A DNA stretch of 64,000 bases, from NCBI GenBank assembly GCA_948470475.1, contig OX419338.1, positions 2,484,944 to 2,548,943 of the forward strand, written 5' to 3'. The notes below the pieces were generated by a model, which saw only the letters and a list, made by a program, of their open reading frames with translations, ran no database searches and had not been told where the DNA came from. Of this stretch, positions 31,201-38,479 are shown in pieces. A program made the translations under genes and the position numbers. The first letter of the stretch is position 1; the number at the start of each line of letters is the position of its first letter. Source of the stretch: Galaxea fascicularis. Lineage: Eukaryota; Cnidaria; Anthozoa; Scleractinia; Euphylliidae.

Positions 31201-33618
31201 GTTTTGTACCCACCCTTTGATTCGTTTTCTCTTGTATTGAATGTTCAGTCAGTTAACTGATACCTATGCTCAAAAATCATCATGTCTCCATTTTTTGTTT
31301 TCTAAGAAATTGGGATTGTTAAGGCTTGTGTCTCATCTGTGCGTTTTTTGGGCGTTTCCACTATTAGGAAAAGTAATTTTCAAGAAACCTACTCAACACT
31401 GGAATAATTGACGTGTGATAAGGTAGTTTCGTAACGATGGGTTTTGTTGTACAAAGAGTAATCGGTTGTTGAAACATTTGTTTTCAGAAAAAGAAAAGTA
31501 AATCATCTCGACTTTCCAAGGTAAGTTCATCCTAATACTTGTGAACATTTCATCTATTATTGGTGTTACGAGTTCGTTGTGTGAGTGGTAGGTAGTTCAC
31601 AGTCCAAACAGAACGTAGGGTTGTCGGAACAGCAACAAAGGTATTTATTCCAAACGGACTTAGTAAATTTCGCACAAATAACTCCACAATAAGCACACGC
31701 TAGGCTTGTAAATTACACTTCGACCTCCGTCACACTCAAATAAACACGGCCTCTGCCAAATGTACACGCGACCTGGTTCAGACTTCAATAAATACAACCT
31801 CCGCCAAATGTACACGCGACCTTTGCCACACTTCAATAAACACTACGGACTCAAAAACATTTTCTCTAAAACAACTACCGACTGGCTTATATACTTAACA
31901 GCATAAGATTCTAGAACCTTCCGGTTCAACTAAATAAAGTAACATTATAACATTAAGCTATTTACAGCATCATACGTAAACTTGGAAAACTGCTTAAATT
32001 AATCACCATGATACGATACTAATTGAATATGCAAGAAGCTTCTTGGCTAAATACTTTCCAGACAGTGACACAAGTCACGCAACGATTTTTCTTAACAATT
32101 AGGGATTGGTGGGTAGGGTTAAGGCCTCTTTGCCAATAGCCTGGGACCAGGCTCCACAGTGGGGTTACACAGTGAAAAAAAGAAACATGGCGAAAATAAT
32201 CGGCGAACGAAGCGAGCCGAGCGGGGAACCAAGGAATCTTAATTCAGACTTTCCTAGGTCCTGTCTCCGGATCGAATTGGAATTTGAAAATATTGGTTTT
32301 GAGAAAAGGGAAAACCGGAGTACACGGAGAAAAACCTCTGGGAGTAGAGTAAAGAACCAACAACAAACTCAACCTACATATGGCACCAGGGGCCCGTTTC
32401 TCGAAACTCCCGAAACTTTTCGGGCGCCTTTCGGGTGCTATAATTTCCTTCGTATCTTAAAGGCGGAGACGTTTCCAAGCATGAAATTTTGCAACGAATT
32501 TGCCCTTTCGCATCTTGAAATTATAGTAAAAAGGTCAGCTTTTTAGAATAAACGGGTAGTTTTTGAAATGGCTTTTCGGGCCCGAAAAGTTTACGGGACT
32601 TTCGAGAAACGGGCTCCAAGGCAGGGAATTGAACCCGGGCCACATTGGTTGTAACCGCAACTTTGATTTGAAAACGGGTGTAGAAAATGGCATGTTTTGG
32701 TCTGAAATAGGGTCAGGAATTAGAGAAGTGGGCGGCACACCCATACCAAGAATTCCGAAGAGTACCTCCCCCGGGACCGGACTAACCAGGAATGTAGTGA
32801 ATAGTATGAAGAATCGAGAGTGTGGATAATTGAAGATGTGAATGTCACTGAGACTTATTAAGAAATCGGGATTAAACTTTGCCAAAGCGTACTATATCGT
32901 GTAGATGAACTTCATCCAAACACTGCATACTTTATCCATTATCTATTAACAAGTGATTAAATGTACAGTCAGGCAAAAAATCTTTGCAGTATCCTAAAAC
33001 TTTGAAACAAATTGAACTGAACTGTGTGTGCAGTGCGTATTGCGCGCGCTTAGTACGTTTTCTCTATGCAGGGAAAACAAACCAGTTTCAAACGCATGCA
33101 CTTTCCAATGCCTACCAATTAGGAATAATTCATAATAATAGTTACTGGGGATATACATCATGCCATATTAATGTTAATTAAAAATATGGGACCGGAGGAA
33201 ATAGGGGTGATAATCGAGAAGTCGGGATAACAGAGGCTCGACCTTACTGGATATACAACATTTTTACCACAAGAACGTTTTTTTTTTGTAAGGGGTCCTG
33301 AACAGGAGCGTAAAAGAAATGGGCATCAATACGGCAATTTTTTGGACACTTAGCCTTGGGAGAAAACGAATAAAGACATCCAAATGTGCCCGCAAAGTCA
33401 GCAGTGCATGAATAACTTGACAATTCAGTTTCTTTGCTAAATATGTAACTTCTCTTCTCCCACAATCAGTAATGTTTTAGCTTGCCGTTGTTAATATGAT
33501 GTGATTTCCTTTTCTGTTTTTCTTTCAGAGGTCGAAGACTGGAGAAGAGGGGATTAATTTCCCTTCAGATTTAAATGTCGAAGAATTTTTAGCTAAGCTT
33601 CATTATGAGGACAAGTAA
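10224..33618 (+). CDS. NPAT: NPAT orthologue (histone-gene coactivator), 16 exons
   Basis: Exons, all phase-consistent with GT-AG junctions: 10224-10260, 12925-13016, 15517-15577, 17060-17141, 17255-17310, 17820-18492, 20229-20267, 21876-21975, 22095-22174, 22640-22751, 23684-23774, 24886-25005, 26154-26345, 26758-28490, 31488-31520, 33529-33618. They give 1196 residues (human about 1427). The start of the protein is a LisH-type motif (VAKLVQGYLTDEGF). Other NPAT hallmarks are LTADLKTILEDY, SLWKDLDTVIGRL, SQATRTRRLNSG, EKLAENINK (about 390), IMDLMQADPAFDVLFSFFG (about 453-474) and a C-terminal NVEEFLAKLHYEDK. A basic AT-hook-like SKRGRKKGSK lies at 673-682, and CDK consensus sites include SPKR (329) and SPQK (593). 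In the known family, cyclin E/CDK2 phosphorylates NPAT at histone locus bodies to switch on replication-dependent histone genes. The middle is low-complexity Ser/Pro/Thr. Exons 7 and 12 (weak donor gtaccg) are the least certain. Confidence 0.93.
10546..11365. mobile_element. ATCGAT-rich fold-back element in NPAT intron 1
   Basis: Long terminal inverted repeats start CAGGGCTTGAACAATCGATG and end with its complement CATCGATTGTTCAAGCCCTG. The arms are packed with ATCGAT and TGACAATCGATGGCAAT-like units, so they are themselves internally repetitive. GTATAC flanks both ends (a possible target duplication). The centre is about 450 bases with no coding capacity. The CAGGG end suggests a hAT-like non-autonomous element. 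Confidence 0.85.
12925..13016 (+). CDS. NPAT: NPAT exon 2 (rest of LisH)
   Basis: Encodes GYLTDEGFHRTCSAFQEEC and about a dozen more residues; the LxxEGxxxTCxxF spacing is that of LisH-containing NPAT N-termini. Acceptor taatgtaag lacks a strong pyrimidine tract; donor CAG|gtaact. Confidence 0.85.
14100..14363 (+). mobile_element. 3' end of a poly-A retroelement
   Basis: A TGTAAGTA-rich tract leads to AATAAA (14329-14334) and a run of about 26 A. This resembles the 3' end of a non-LTR retrotransposon or retrocopied transcript. The minus-strand element at 15838-16337 has a similar TGTAAGTA-rich tail, suggesting one family. Confidence 0.55.
14478..14870. mobile_element. MITE-like inverted-repeat element
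   Basis: Ends GCCAGTCATCCTCGGATACC and CTCCGAGGATGAAAAGCC are imperfect inverse complements of each other, with CCTAGGGG and CCCCTGGG just inside. It has no coding capacity and lies in NPAT intron 2. Confidence 0.6.
15517..15577 (+). CDS. NPAT: NPAT exon 3
   Basis: Encodes VFLTADLKTILEDYSQLKEA between acceptor tttatccag and donor GCAG|gttggt. It corresponds to the conserved 'LTTILNEY' block that follows LisH in vertebrate NPAT. Confidence 0.85.
15639..16395. mobile_element. GGGCCCGGTTGTTCGAA MITE carrying a nested retroelement
   Basis: Terminal arms GGGCCCGGTTGTTCGAAAGC and its complement, with an inner GGATTAGCGTTAA motif. A shorter relative lies at 48452-48692. The extra length is caused by a minus-strand poly-A retroelement 3' end (about 15838-16337) inserted into the element. 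Confidence 0.8.
15838..16337 (-). mobile_element. 5'-truncated retroelement 3' end nested in a MITE
   Basis: Read on the minus strand it encodes a short frame ending VKWGAFIRENNL then stop, followed by a TGTAAGTA-rich 3' region, AATAAA and a poly-A run. TAATCTT occurs at both edges and may be the target duplication. The frame is probably the C-terminal remnant of a LINE protein, but I cannot name the clade. Confidence 0.55.
17060..17310 (+). CDS. NPAT: NPAT exons 4-5
   Basis: Exon 4 (17060-17141) reads LKSLWKDLDTVIGRLK, like the vertebrate SLWKKLDHTLSQI segment. Exon 5 (17255-17310) reads YATIPSVGPKVNTMGSQA and joins exon 6 to give SQATRTRRLNSG, which parallels SQRARTRTG. Confidence 0.88.
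17820..18492 (+). CDS. NPAT: NPAT exon 6
   Basis: Encodes about 224 residues, mostly Ser/Thr/Pro/Asn-rich disorder after the basic TRTRRLNSGRSRR segment. It ends in SPKRK, a CDK consensus site and NLS-like motif at the position of SPGRRK in vertebrate NPAT. Donor ATG|gtaagc. Confidence 0.88.
18645..19744. mobile_element. GAAGACC fold-back element 1 (NPAT intron 6)
   Basis: Ends GGGTGTGTCGAAAACGAAGA and its near-complement; both arms carry repeated AAAACGAAGACC units and then a long inverted unique segment. The whole 1.1 kb folds into one hairpin. It is flanked by an exact 8-bp direct repeat AAAAATTA (18637-18644 and 19745-19752), as expected of a DNA transposon insertion. No transposase is encoded. 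Confidence 0.9.
20229..22174 (+). CDS. NPAT: NPAT exons 7-9
   Basis: Exon 7 (20229-20267) is a 39-base microexon reading CVQPKKRVPQGCQ; exon 8 (21876-21975) encodes 33 residues; exon 9 (22095-22174) holds the conserved PLLQEKLAENINKVVS block, which in vertebrate NPAT reads SLQEKLAENINKF. Phases match throughout. Exon 7 is supported by phase and splice sites only. Confidence 0.82.
20431..20601. mobile_element. AGGGCTGTCA MITE, copy 1
   Basis: Ends AAGGCTGTCATTAA and TAGTGACAGCCCTG, with an internal TATATCCCCAGCTACTTTGA-type segment present twice in inverse orientation. The same family recurs at 24539-24651 and 55583-55755. Confidence 0.8.
20707..21461. mobile_element. CAGGGTCTGAAATT MITE
   Basis: Terminal repeats CAGGGTCTGAAATT and AATTTCAGACCCTG, flanked on both sides by TCAGG. 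Both ends carry GGTCGCCAG-type sequence just inside. About 755 bp, non-coding, in NPAT intron 7. Confidence 0.8.
22395..22417 (+). repeat. Short interstitial TTAGGG tract
   Basis: Just under four TTAGGG units in NPAT intron 9. It matches the animal telomere repeat but is too short to imply a former chromosome end. Confidence 0.85.
22640..23774 (+). CDS. NPAT: NPAT exons 10-11
   Basis: Exon 10 (22640-22751) is acidic/Ser-rich linker. Exon 11 (23684-23774) encodes VKEIMDLMQADPAFDVLFSF, the strongest single NPAT signature here; vertebrate NPAT has a DILEQTESDPAFQALFDLF block at this place. Confidence 0.9.
23873..24044. mobile_element. Hairpin MITE in NPAT intron 11
   Basis: Ends ACAATAGCCTCCATTTGG and its imperfect complement CCAAATGGGGACTATTGT. 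The arms pair across the full 170 bp, with a central CGAGGAAAACTG stem. Confidence 0.75.
24539..24651. mobile_element. CAGGGCTGTC MITE, copy 2 (short)
   Basis: CAGGGCTGTCGCTAATTTTT to AATGACAGCCCTG; CCTTGC flanks both ends. Internally shortened relative to the other copies. In NPAT intron 11. Confidence 0.8.
24886..26345 (+). CDS. NPAT: NPAT exons 12-13
   Basis: Exon 12 (24886-25005) and exon 13 (26154-26345) encode Ser/Pro/Leu-rich linker without recognised motifs. They keep phase (2+117+1 and 2+189+1). The exon 12 donor is gtaccg, weaker than the rest, and a MITE begins only 20 bases downstream. Confidence 0.75.
25025..25596. mobile_element. TACAG..AACTCTCTC MITE in NPAT intron 12
   Basis: Ends TACAGTTAACTCTCTCGTAA and GAGAGAGTTGCCTGTA are inverse complements. 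Both arms contain GTGGTCGCTTACG-type sequence. It begins 20 bases from the exon 12 donor. Confidence 0.8.
26758..28490 (+). CDS. NPAT: NPAT exon 14 (large disordered exon)
   Basis: A 1733-base exon beginning AASIVTDALLLLAGSPQKKS. It includes an AT-hook-like basic patch SKRGRKKGSKNKNSKRQ, then about 450 residues rich in Ser, Pro, Thr and Asn. Donor CTGAAG|gtacaa. In the known family the central region is poorly conserved and carries CDK sites. Confidence 0.9.
29030..29209. mobile_element. CAGGGTTCTCAATAGA MITE
   Basis: Terminal repeats CAGGGTTCTCAATAGA and TCTATTGAGAACCCTG are exact inverse complements. Flanked by GTGACA on both sides (29024-29029 and 29210-29215). About 180 bp, hAT-like ends, no coding capacity. 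Confidence 0.85.
29378..29657. mobile_element. CATAAG fold-back MITE with TTA duplication
   Basis: Terminal repeats GGGCTGGTTCACACTTTGAC and exact complement, flanked by TTA on both sides (PIF/Harbinger-like 3-bp duplication). The arms are runs of CATAAG hexamers broken by a nested GGTTCACACATGTATTTTTC motif and its complement, so the element folds on itself in more than one register. Confidence 0.92.
29740..31215. mobile_element. GAAGACC fold-back element 2 (NPAT intron 14)
   Basis: Terminal inverted repeat GGGTGGGTACAAAA at 29740 and its exact complement ending at 31215. The perfect 10-bp direct repeat TTTGATTCGT (29730-29739 and 31216-31225) is a clear target-site duplication. The arms carry several copies of a unit with GGTCTTCGTTTTGTAC and its complement. 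It shares the GAAGACCGAAGACC end structure with element 1. A 9-10 bp duplication and long internally repeated arms resemble Foldback/MULE-type elements; that placement is inference. Confidence 0.92.
31488..33618 (+). CDS. NPAT: NPAT exons 15-16 (NLS and conserved C-terminal tail)
   Basis: Exon 15 (31488-31520) is a 33-base microexon reading KKKSKSSRLSK, a basic NLS. Exon 16 (33529-33618) reads INFPSDLNVEEFLAKLHYED then K and TAA. Vertebrate NPAT likewise ends in a short conserved hydrophobic tail after a basic stretch. Confidence 0.87.
32262..32670 (-). mobile_element. tRNA-headed SINE (family B), minus strand, split by a MITE
   Basis: On the minus strand this matches the intact plus-strand copy at about 51866-52095: a head with box B-like GGGTTCAATTCCCTGCC, then ATATG(T/A)GGGTTGAGTTTG and GAGAGGTTTTTCTCC-type body. 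It is interrupted at 32389-32615 by an inverted-repeat element. Confidence 0.8.
32389..32615. mobile_element. GGGCCCGTTTCTCGAAA MITE inserted into a SINE
   Basis: Ends GGGCCCGTTTCTCGAAA and TTTCGAGAAACGGGC; inner TTTCGGGCGCC and GCCCGAAAAG arms. CCA is duplicated on both sides (32386-32388, 32616-32618). The intact SINE copy near 51920 has a single CCA at that point, giving a direct empty-site comparison. A diverged relative lies at 60425-60630. Confidence 0.88.
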
Positions 33619-34260
33619 ATTGACTTAACAAAATGAGATGTTAGGTTTATTTTATTAAAAGCAAATACTTCATCTTTTTATATAAATACAGAGAGAGGAT
33701 CTATAATGAACTGGATTGTTTTATATTAAAATGAAATATTCAGATTAATTATGTTCAGATTTCAGTAAAACAGTCACTCTGGGTGAAGAATTAGGACGTG
33801 TTTAAATGATATCAGTGAGGTAAAATAAAAAAAAAAAACATTTCAATGCATTGGTTATGTGTGAGTTTCATGCTGCCACCAAATAGTATGCCCAGGCACC
33901 ACGCAGCGGGAGGAGCCGGAAGACGAGTTGGGGGGGGGGGGGAGACAAGCACCCCCTCCCACTTTTTGTTACAAAAAAAAAAATTGGTAAAACACATCTT
34001 CAAAAATGAAAAGTACTTTCACGAGATAACAGTAGTCGGCTAAATCTGATTTTAAGAAAAGGAAAGGACAAAGGAAGAAAGAGCTATAAAAACGATACAG
34101 AGATGAATTATAGTTATTACAATACAACGTCACAAAATTACAAGCCTATTTTACATTCCATGTCATCTTGCTTGATTTATTAATTAAAGTACAATCCTGA
34201 TCATAAGACTTTAGGACACTTAAAACAAACTTTGGCGAAAACTAGAAAATTCACTACGCG
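33619..34260. other. NPAT 3' flank
   Basis: AT-rich, non-coding. An AATAAA at 33824-33829 could be the NPAT polyadenylation signal, but it abuts a genomic A run, so it is uncertain. A run of G at about 33931-33942 follows. No gene seen. Confidence 0.4.
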
Positions 34261-34269
34261 CACTTCTAC

Positions 34270-34745
34270 CGGAGGACGTGGCACTTAATGGGGTTAAATT
34301 TCATTTGCCATTTCTGGGGCCATTCTTGAAGTGCTGTTAAATCTGACCGGAGACTGTCCCCTGGGGGACCCCTGATAGAACTGGCACTTCTGGGGAAATC
34401 TACCTATCAACGACAACCGACTGGCTTCGACGCTTAAGCCATTGTGTTAGCCAGGTGTTAAGGGCACCACGTATACCATAATAGCGCAGTTTCATTAACA
34501 GGCACTGGTGCGGAACTGATTCGAAAGCTTTCGAAAAGTCCATGATTACTAAGTCAGTTTGCTTGCCTTTGTCAAGGGAGCGAGCTATTTCTTCTACTGT
34601 AGAAATTAACTGGGTTTCGCATGACAGTTTTTTTCCGAAACCCGTGTTGGTAGTTGACTAACACTTGGTTTGAATCAAGGTGGGACATCATTTCGTGTAA
34701 CATAATGAGCTCCTTAATTTTACTGGGCACTGACGTAAGAGAGGA
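34270..34745 (-). pseudogene. Decayed non-LTR retrotransposon reverse transcriptase fragment
   Basis: On the minus strand, conserved reverse-transcriptase blocks are readable: NYQHGFRKK, then after a frameshift TDLVIMDFSKAFESVPHQC, LMKLRYYGIRGALNTWL, a stop, GVPQGTVSG, then directly LQEWPQKWQMKFNPIKC. The segment between GVPQGTVSG and LQEW, which normally holds the catalytic F/YADD box, is missing. The upstream part (KELIMLHEMMSHLDSNQVL) is also present. It is a dead LINE of the jockey/CR1-like group, by general resemblance only. Confidence 0.85.
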
Positions 34746-35335
34746 GATAAATAATTTATGTTGCTTCTAAGTGAGGTTTGAATCGATGAGAGTACCAAAG
34801 TAATACCAAGTAACTGGATTATTTGCACTGGCCGAATAGACCGCTCGATGAATTTACAACCAGTTTGCCACATCGTGATCTACGTATACATAGCTTCGAT
34901 TTCGCGGCCTCTCCTGCTGTACGCACCAAAGAAAGAACAGTTTTGGAGCAGATTATGCCAAATTAAAGGATTCTTTATTCAAGACACAACACCTCTTCAT
35001 AAAGGTTCCATAGTTTTAAAACCATTATTCATTCCTGCTTTTAGACATGGCTATCTGAGACACGTCACCAGTTGTAAGTCGGAAATCAGAAGTTGGAACT
35101 CGGAAGTTCCGAAGAGGCCATTCTCGGCCGCGGTAGTTTTTACTTCCCACAGAGTCGTACTTTCAGCACGAGTAAGATCTGGGTACGAGATAAGTTTCAA
35201 GTCAACATTACCCAGATCTTTCACGGTCGTACTCTAAGCAGAAGTCCGAATGAGATCTGTGTACGAGATTAGTTTTCAATGGATATCGTAAAACTGAAAC
35301 CAAAGTAACTACTTAAGCTGCTTACAAAAGACGCT

Positions 35336-35690
35336 AGTAGCGCAATAAACCAATCAGAATTCAAATACTGGCATCCAGCGTGAAGTGTGGGAAAATGCAT
35401 GCGAGCGAGGCACGATTAAAATTGATTAAAGGGGGAAGTTTCTAAAGAAACTGTGGTGCTGCGTCAGAGGGGGTGTTGTACACAAAATTTTTTTTTTTTT
35501 GTCAACGGCGGTGATAATGTAAACTGCTCACCGTAGAGGGATTCTTAAAGCTGACGTTTCGAGCGTTAGCCCTTCGTCAGATTCCGTCGGATTCGCTCTT
35601 TTATGTACGATTAAAATTGGTTTTGCTTGTCACTAGCATAAAAGTAGCGTGAATTTTGCTCAACAATCACAGAACGTAGAAGTGGAAAAC
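35336..35690. repeat. CCAAT-rich dispersed repeat with embedded GTTTCTAAAGAAAC repeat
   Basis: CCAATCAGAATT and CAATCACAGA motifs flank an insert (35444-35590) that begins with the palindrome GTTTCTAAAGAAAC and contains GACGTTTCGAGCGTTAGCCC. Relatives of the outer sequence occur at about 56866-57110 and 57865-58065, and of the insert near 1029, 44760, 48770 and 57348. Confidence 0.6.
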
Positions 35691-35881
35691 AAAAGCAGCT
35701 GCTAAAAAGTTTGTGAGTCTTAATCACAGTCCCGGCACATGTGGGATGTGACTTAAAGTGACAAGAATACCTCTCAAATTATTATTAAGCCACCTAATTG
35801 GGCACTTGTGGCCACGTGATAGCGGGTATTAGTATATACTAAAACAGTGGATAGCGTTGAACACGCGCTCTGATTGGCTAG

Positions 35882-36084
35882 GCTTCCCAGTTGAGCGCGA
35901 CACCACGCAAGTTTCCACACAAACAAAGCGCGCGAATTAAAGCTTTCTGCACAGACTCCACTCGGCATTTGGGCGGCGCGCTTTGTTTCCATTGGATACA
36001 TTGTCGTTGCCATCGGAAACGTCAAAGTTTCGACGTCAAAACTTTGTGTGGAAACTTGCGTGGTGTCGCGCTCAACTGGGAAGC
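35882..36084. mobile_element. Hairpin MITE (GCTTCCCAGTTGAGCGCG)
   Basis: About 40-base exact terminal arms beginning GCTTCCCAGTTGAGCGCGAC and ending with its complement; ACCACGCAAGTTTCCACACA lies in the left arm. 203 bp, non-coding. Confidence 0.85.
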
Positions 36085-36146
36085 GTAGTATTTAGCTCCG
36101 AGCAACTCGCGAGTTTCGTGCTCCCTCGTGTGAATTTGAAAAAAAA

Positions 36147-36278
36147 ATGGCGTCCCGGTTTGCATCCTTCCCTTCTAGCAGAGGTCTCTCACGGCAAGAA
36201 ATTAAATATACGAGCAGAGAGAGACCTCTGCCTGTCCCCCAGGAGTTCTCTGTCGCGCAGGCGCCAGCGTTTTCTTAA
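36147..36278 (+). other. Small open frame in repeat-like DNA
   Basis: ATG after an A-run opens a 43-residue frame starting MASRFASFPSSRGLSRQEIK. A related translation (NRGLSRREINERRD) is readable on the opposite strand around 36800-36880, so this is more likely a duplicated repeat arm than a gene. Function unknown. Confidence 0.2.
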
Positions 36279-36965
36279 CAACGACCCCATAGTTCTTCTC
36301 TCAGTCTGCGCATGACTGAGGGAGGCGCGAAGCCCGAGAAGAGGTCTGGGGTCGAGAACGTGACAACGAATGACGTTTTTGTAAAACGAAACCGGACTCG
36401 GCAAACCGGTCACTCCAATTATTCCACGGCAGACAACAAGCAAATGTTCCGGTCACAAAATGCGATTTCTAAGCCTTCAAGGGAAGGCCAGTCGCCTTAG
36501 ATCTTGATAACTTTAATTTCCAGTCTTTCTTTATGAGGGAATTCAACGAAGACACTGTTGAAAATTCAGGGATTTTTCGTAGTTTGTCGGAAGGCACACA
36601 AATGTATCGCGTTTTTCCAAGAACAAAATATGTTTTTCTTCTGTATTGATGTTATTTTTTTGATAGTGTGATTGGCGTGATCGAAAGTTTGTATTGCTTG
36701 TGACACAGTGGGCTCAGACGTCTTCAGCACGCGCAGTCCTGTGTTTCAAAAACCGGTTGGCCCTTGGTTTCGTCCAGACATGTGGCAGGCGGCTAGATAA
36801 AAGAACTCTTCGAGGACCGGCAGAGATATCTCTCCTCTCGTTTATTTCTCGCCGTGAGAGACCTCTGTTAGCAGGGAATTTGCATTCGTGACAAGCGAAG
36901 AAATAATCCAAATTAAGGTTTTGAGCTAAACTGCTGAATACCCTGCCACTTATTTGCATGTGAAT

Positions 36966-37256
36966 GGCCCGATTTATACTAGAGACGGATCATCCGTCTG
37001 GGACGAACTTGGGCAAAGAACGATAGTTCGTCTGATAATTCATCTGCGTATAAATACGGGCAAACAGACGGATTATCCGTCCAGACGAACTATCTGGATA
37101 ATTCGTGTTCATCGACGAATTATCCAGATAGGTCGTCCCAGACGGATGATCCATCTTTTTGCCCGTATTTATACGCAGACGAATTATCAGACGAACTATC
37201 GTTCCTTGCCCAAGTTCGTCCCAGACGGATGATCGGTCTCTAGTATAAATCGGGCC
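36966..37256. mobile_element. 291-bp nearly perfect hairpin element
   Basis: Starts GGCCCGATTTATACTAGAGA and ends with its complement. The entire element is one inverted repeat, with additional internal repeats of GACGGAT and GACGAACTATC. Non-coding MITE; short central loop around 37106. Confidence 0.9.
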
Positions 37257-37929
37257 AATAGTGTGTATTGTTATCTATCTCGTTCTTCAAGCAGTTAATT
37301 AATGACTAAGTAGTCCCTTAAAACACAAAGAAAGCGACTAAATGTGGTTTGGCCGTGTTTAAAGGTAATGGGTTTATGTTTTTAACTCGGAGTTTATCGA
37401 TAAAAACCAATGAGAAAGGTTTTGTTTACAAATGCAAATTAATCTTGCGTAACCTCACTTGTTCACTTGAAAACCAAAGTTGAACGATACTTTTTACAGA
37501 ATGGTTTCAAATACAGAGAGAGTTTGCAACTCCAGATGAAGAAATGTCGCCACTAGAACTAAACAAATGTTTCCAGAAATTTTATCTGTCAGCGAAAGAA
37601 CGAGACGGCAGTTTTTGCTCGCGGAAAAATATTGCAATCGTTGCTGGAATATATGAATTAAAATCAATTTTTTGTGGTGTATATTATCTCACTGTTTTAG
37701 TATATACTAGAAGAACTATTCACCTCAGTGTCGGTGGCTAGCAGTAGATATTTACCTCGTCGCTTCGCGGCTCGGTACATATCCACCACTAACCATATAG
37801 TTGTTAGTTACCCCTCAATTCTACCAAATAAAGTTTGAGCCCGAGCATTAGCAGTCGTGGACGTACAGCTTTTTCGGCCTTGTTGGGCTTCATCGGGGGC
37901 AAAGCTGTAATACCCGGGGTCACGTTCCT

Positions 37930-38380
37930 ACATGAATAAAACAAGCAATGAAAATGTGGACTGTGAATGATGTACATGAAATAAATCGTATATGAACTGC
38001 GGAAATGTAATCAAATGAAGGTGATCGTGGCAGTTGTGAACGCAATTTATGCAATTGCGTAACGAAGCCTGAAAAAAATTAGAACCCGTGACCTCGCGGT
38101 ATCGCGAGGTCACGGGTTCAAACCCCAACTGCGAGGATCATCCTTCTTTTGATTACATTTCCGCAGTTCATATATGATTTATTTCATATACATCATTCAC
38201 ATTCACCTCTTTCACGGGTACATATGAACCCACATGACCTGCTCCCAACGTCATCGCGACGAAGTCACGGGTTCCAACCCCGTTGAAGTCCTGAATTTTT
38301 TTCAGGCTTCTTTATACGCAATTGCAATTGCGTTCACAACTGCGAGGATCACCCTTCATTTGAAAATGTGGAGCTAGTGG
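37930..38380. repeat. Inverted dispersed repeat with central palindrome
   Basis: Arms at about 37960-38035 and 38135-38210 (GAACTGCGGAAATGTAATCA and complement) surround a perfect palindrome GAACCCGTGACCTCGCG/cgcgaggtcacgggttc at about 38082-38119. A third, partial unit with GTCACGGGTTCCAACCCCG lies at 38265-38375. The flanking TGGCCACGTGGTAGCGGGCA at about 38458 recurs in similar form near 35810. Confidence 0.7.
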
Positions 38381-38479
38381 GATGTGGCTTAGAGTGACAA
38401 GAATACCTCACAAATTAATGTGTCTAAGTATACTGAAAGCCACTCATTGGACACTATGGCCACGTGGTAGCGGGCATTA

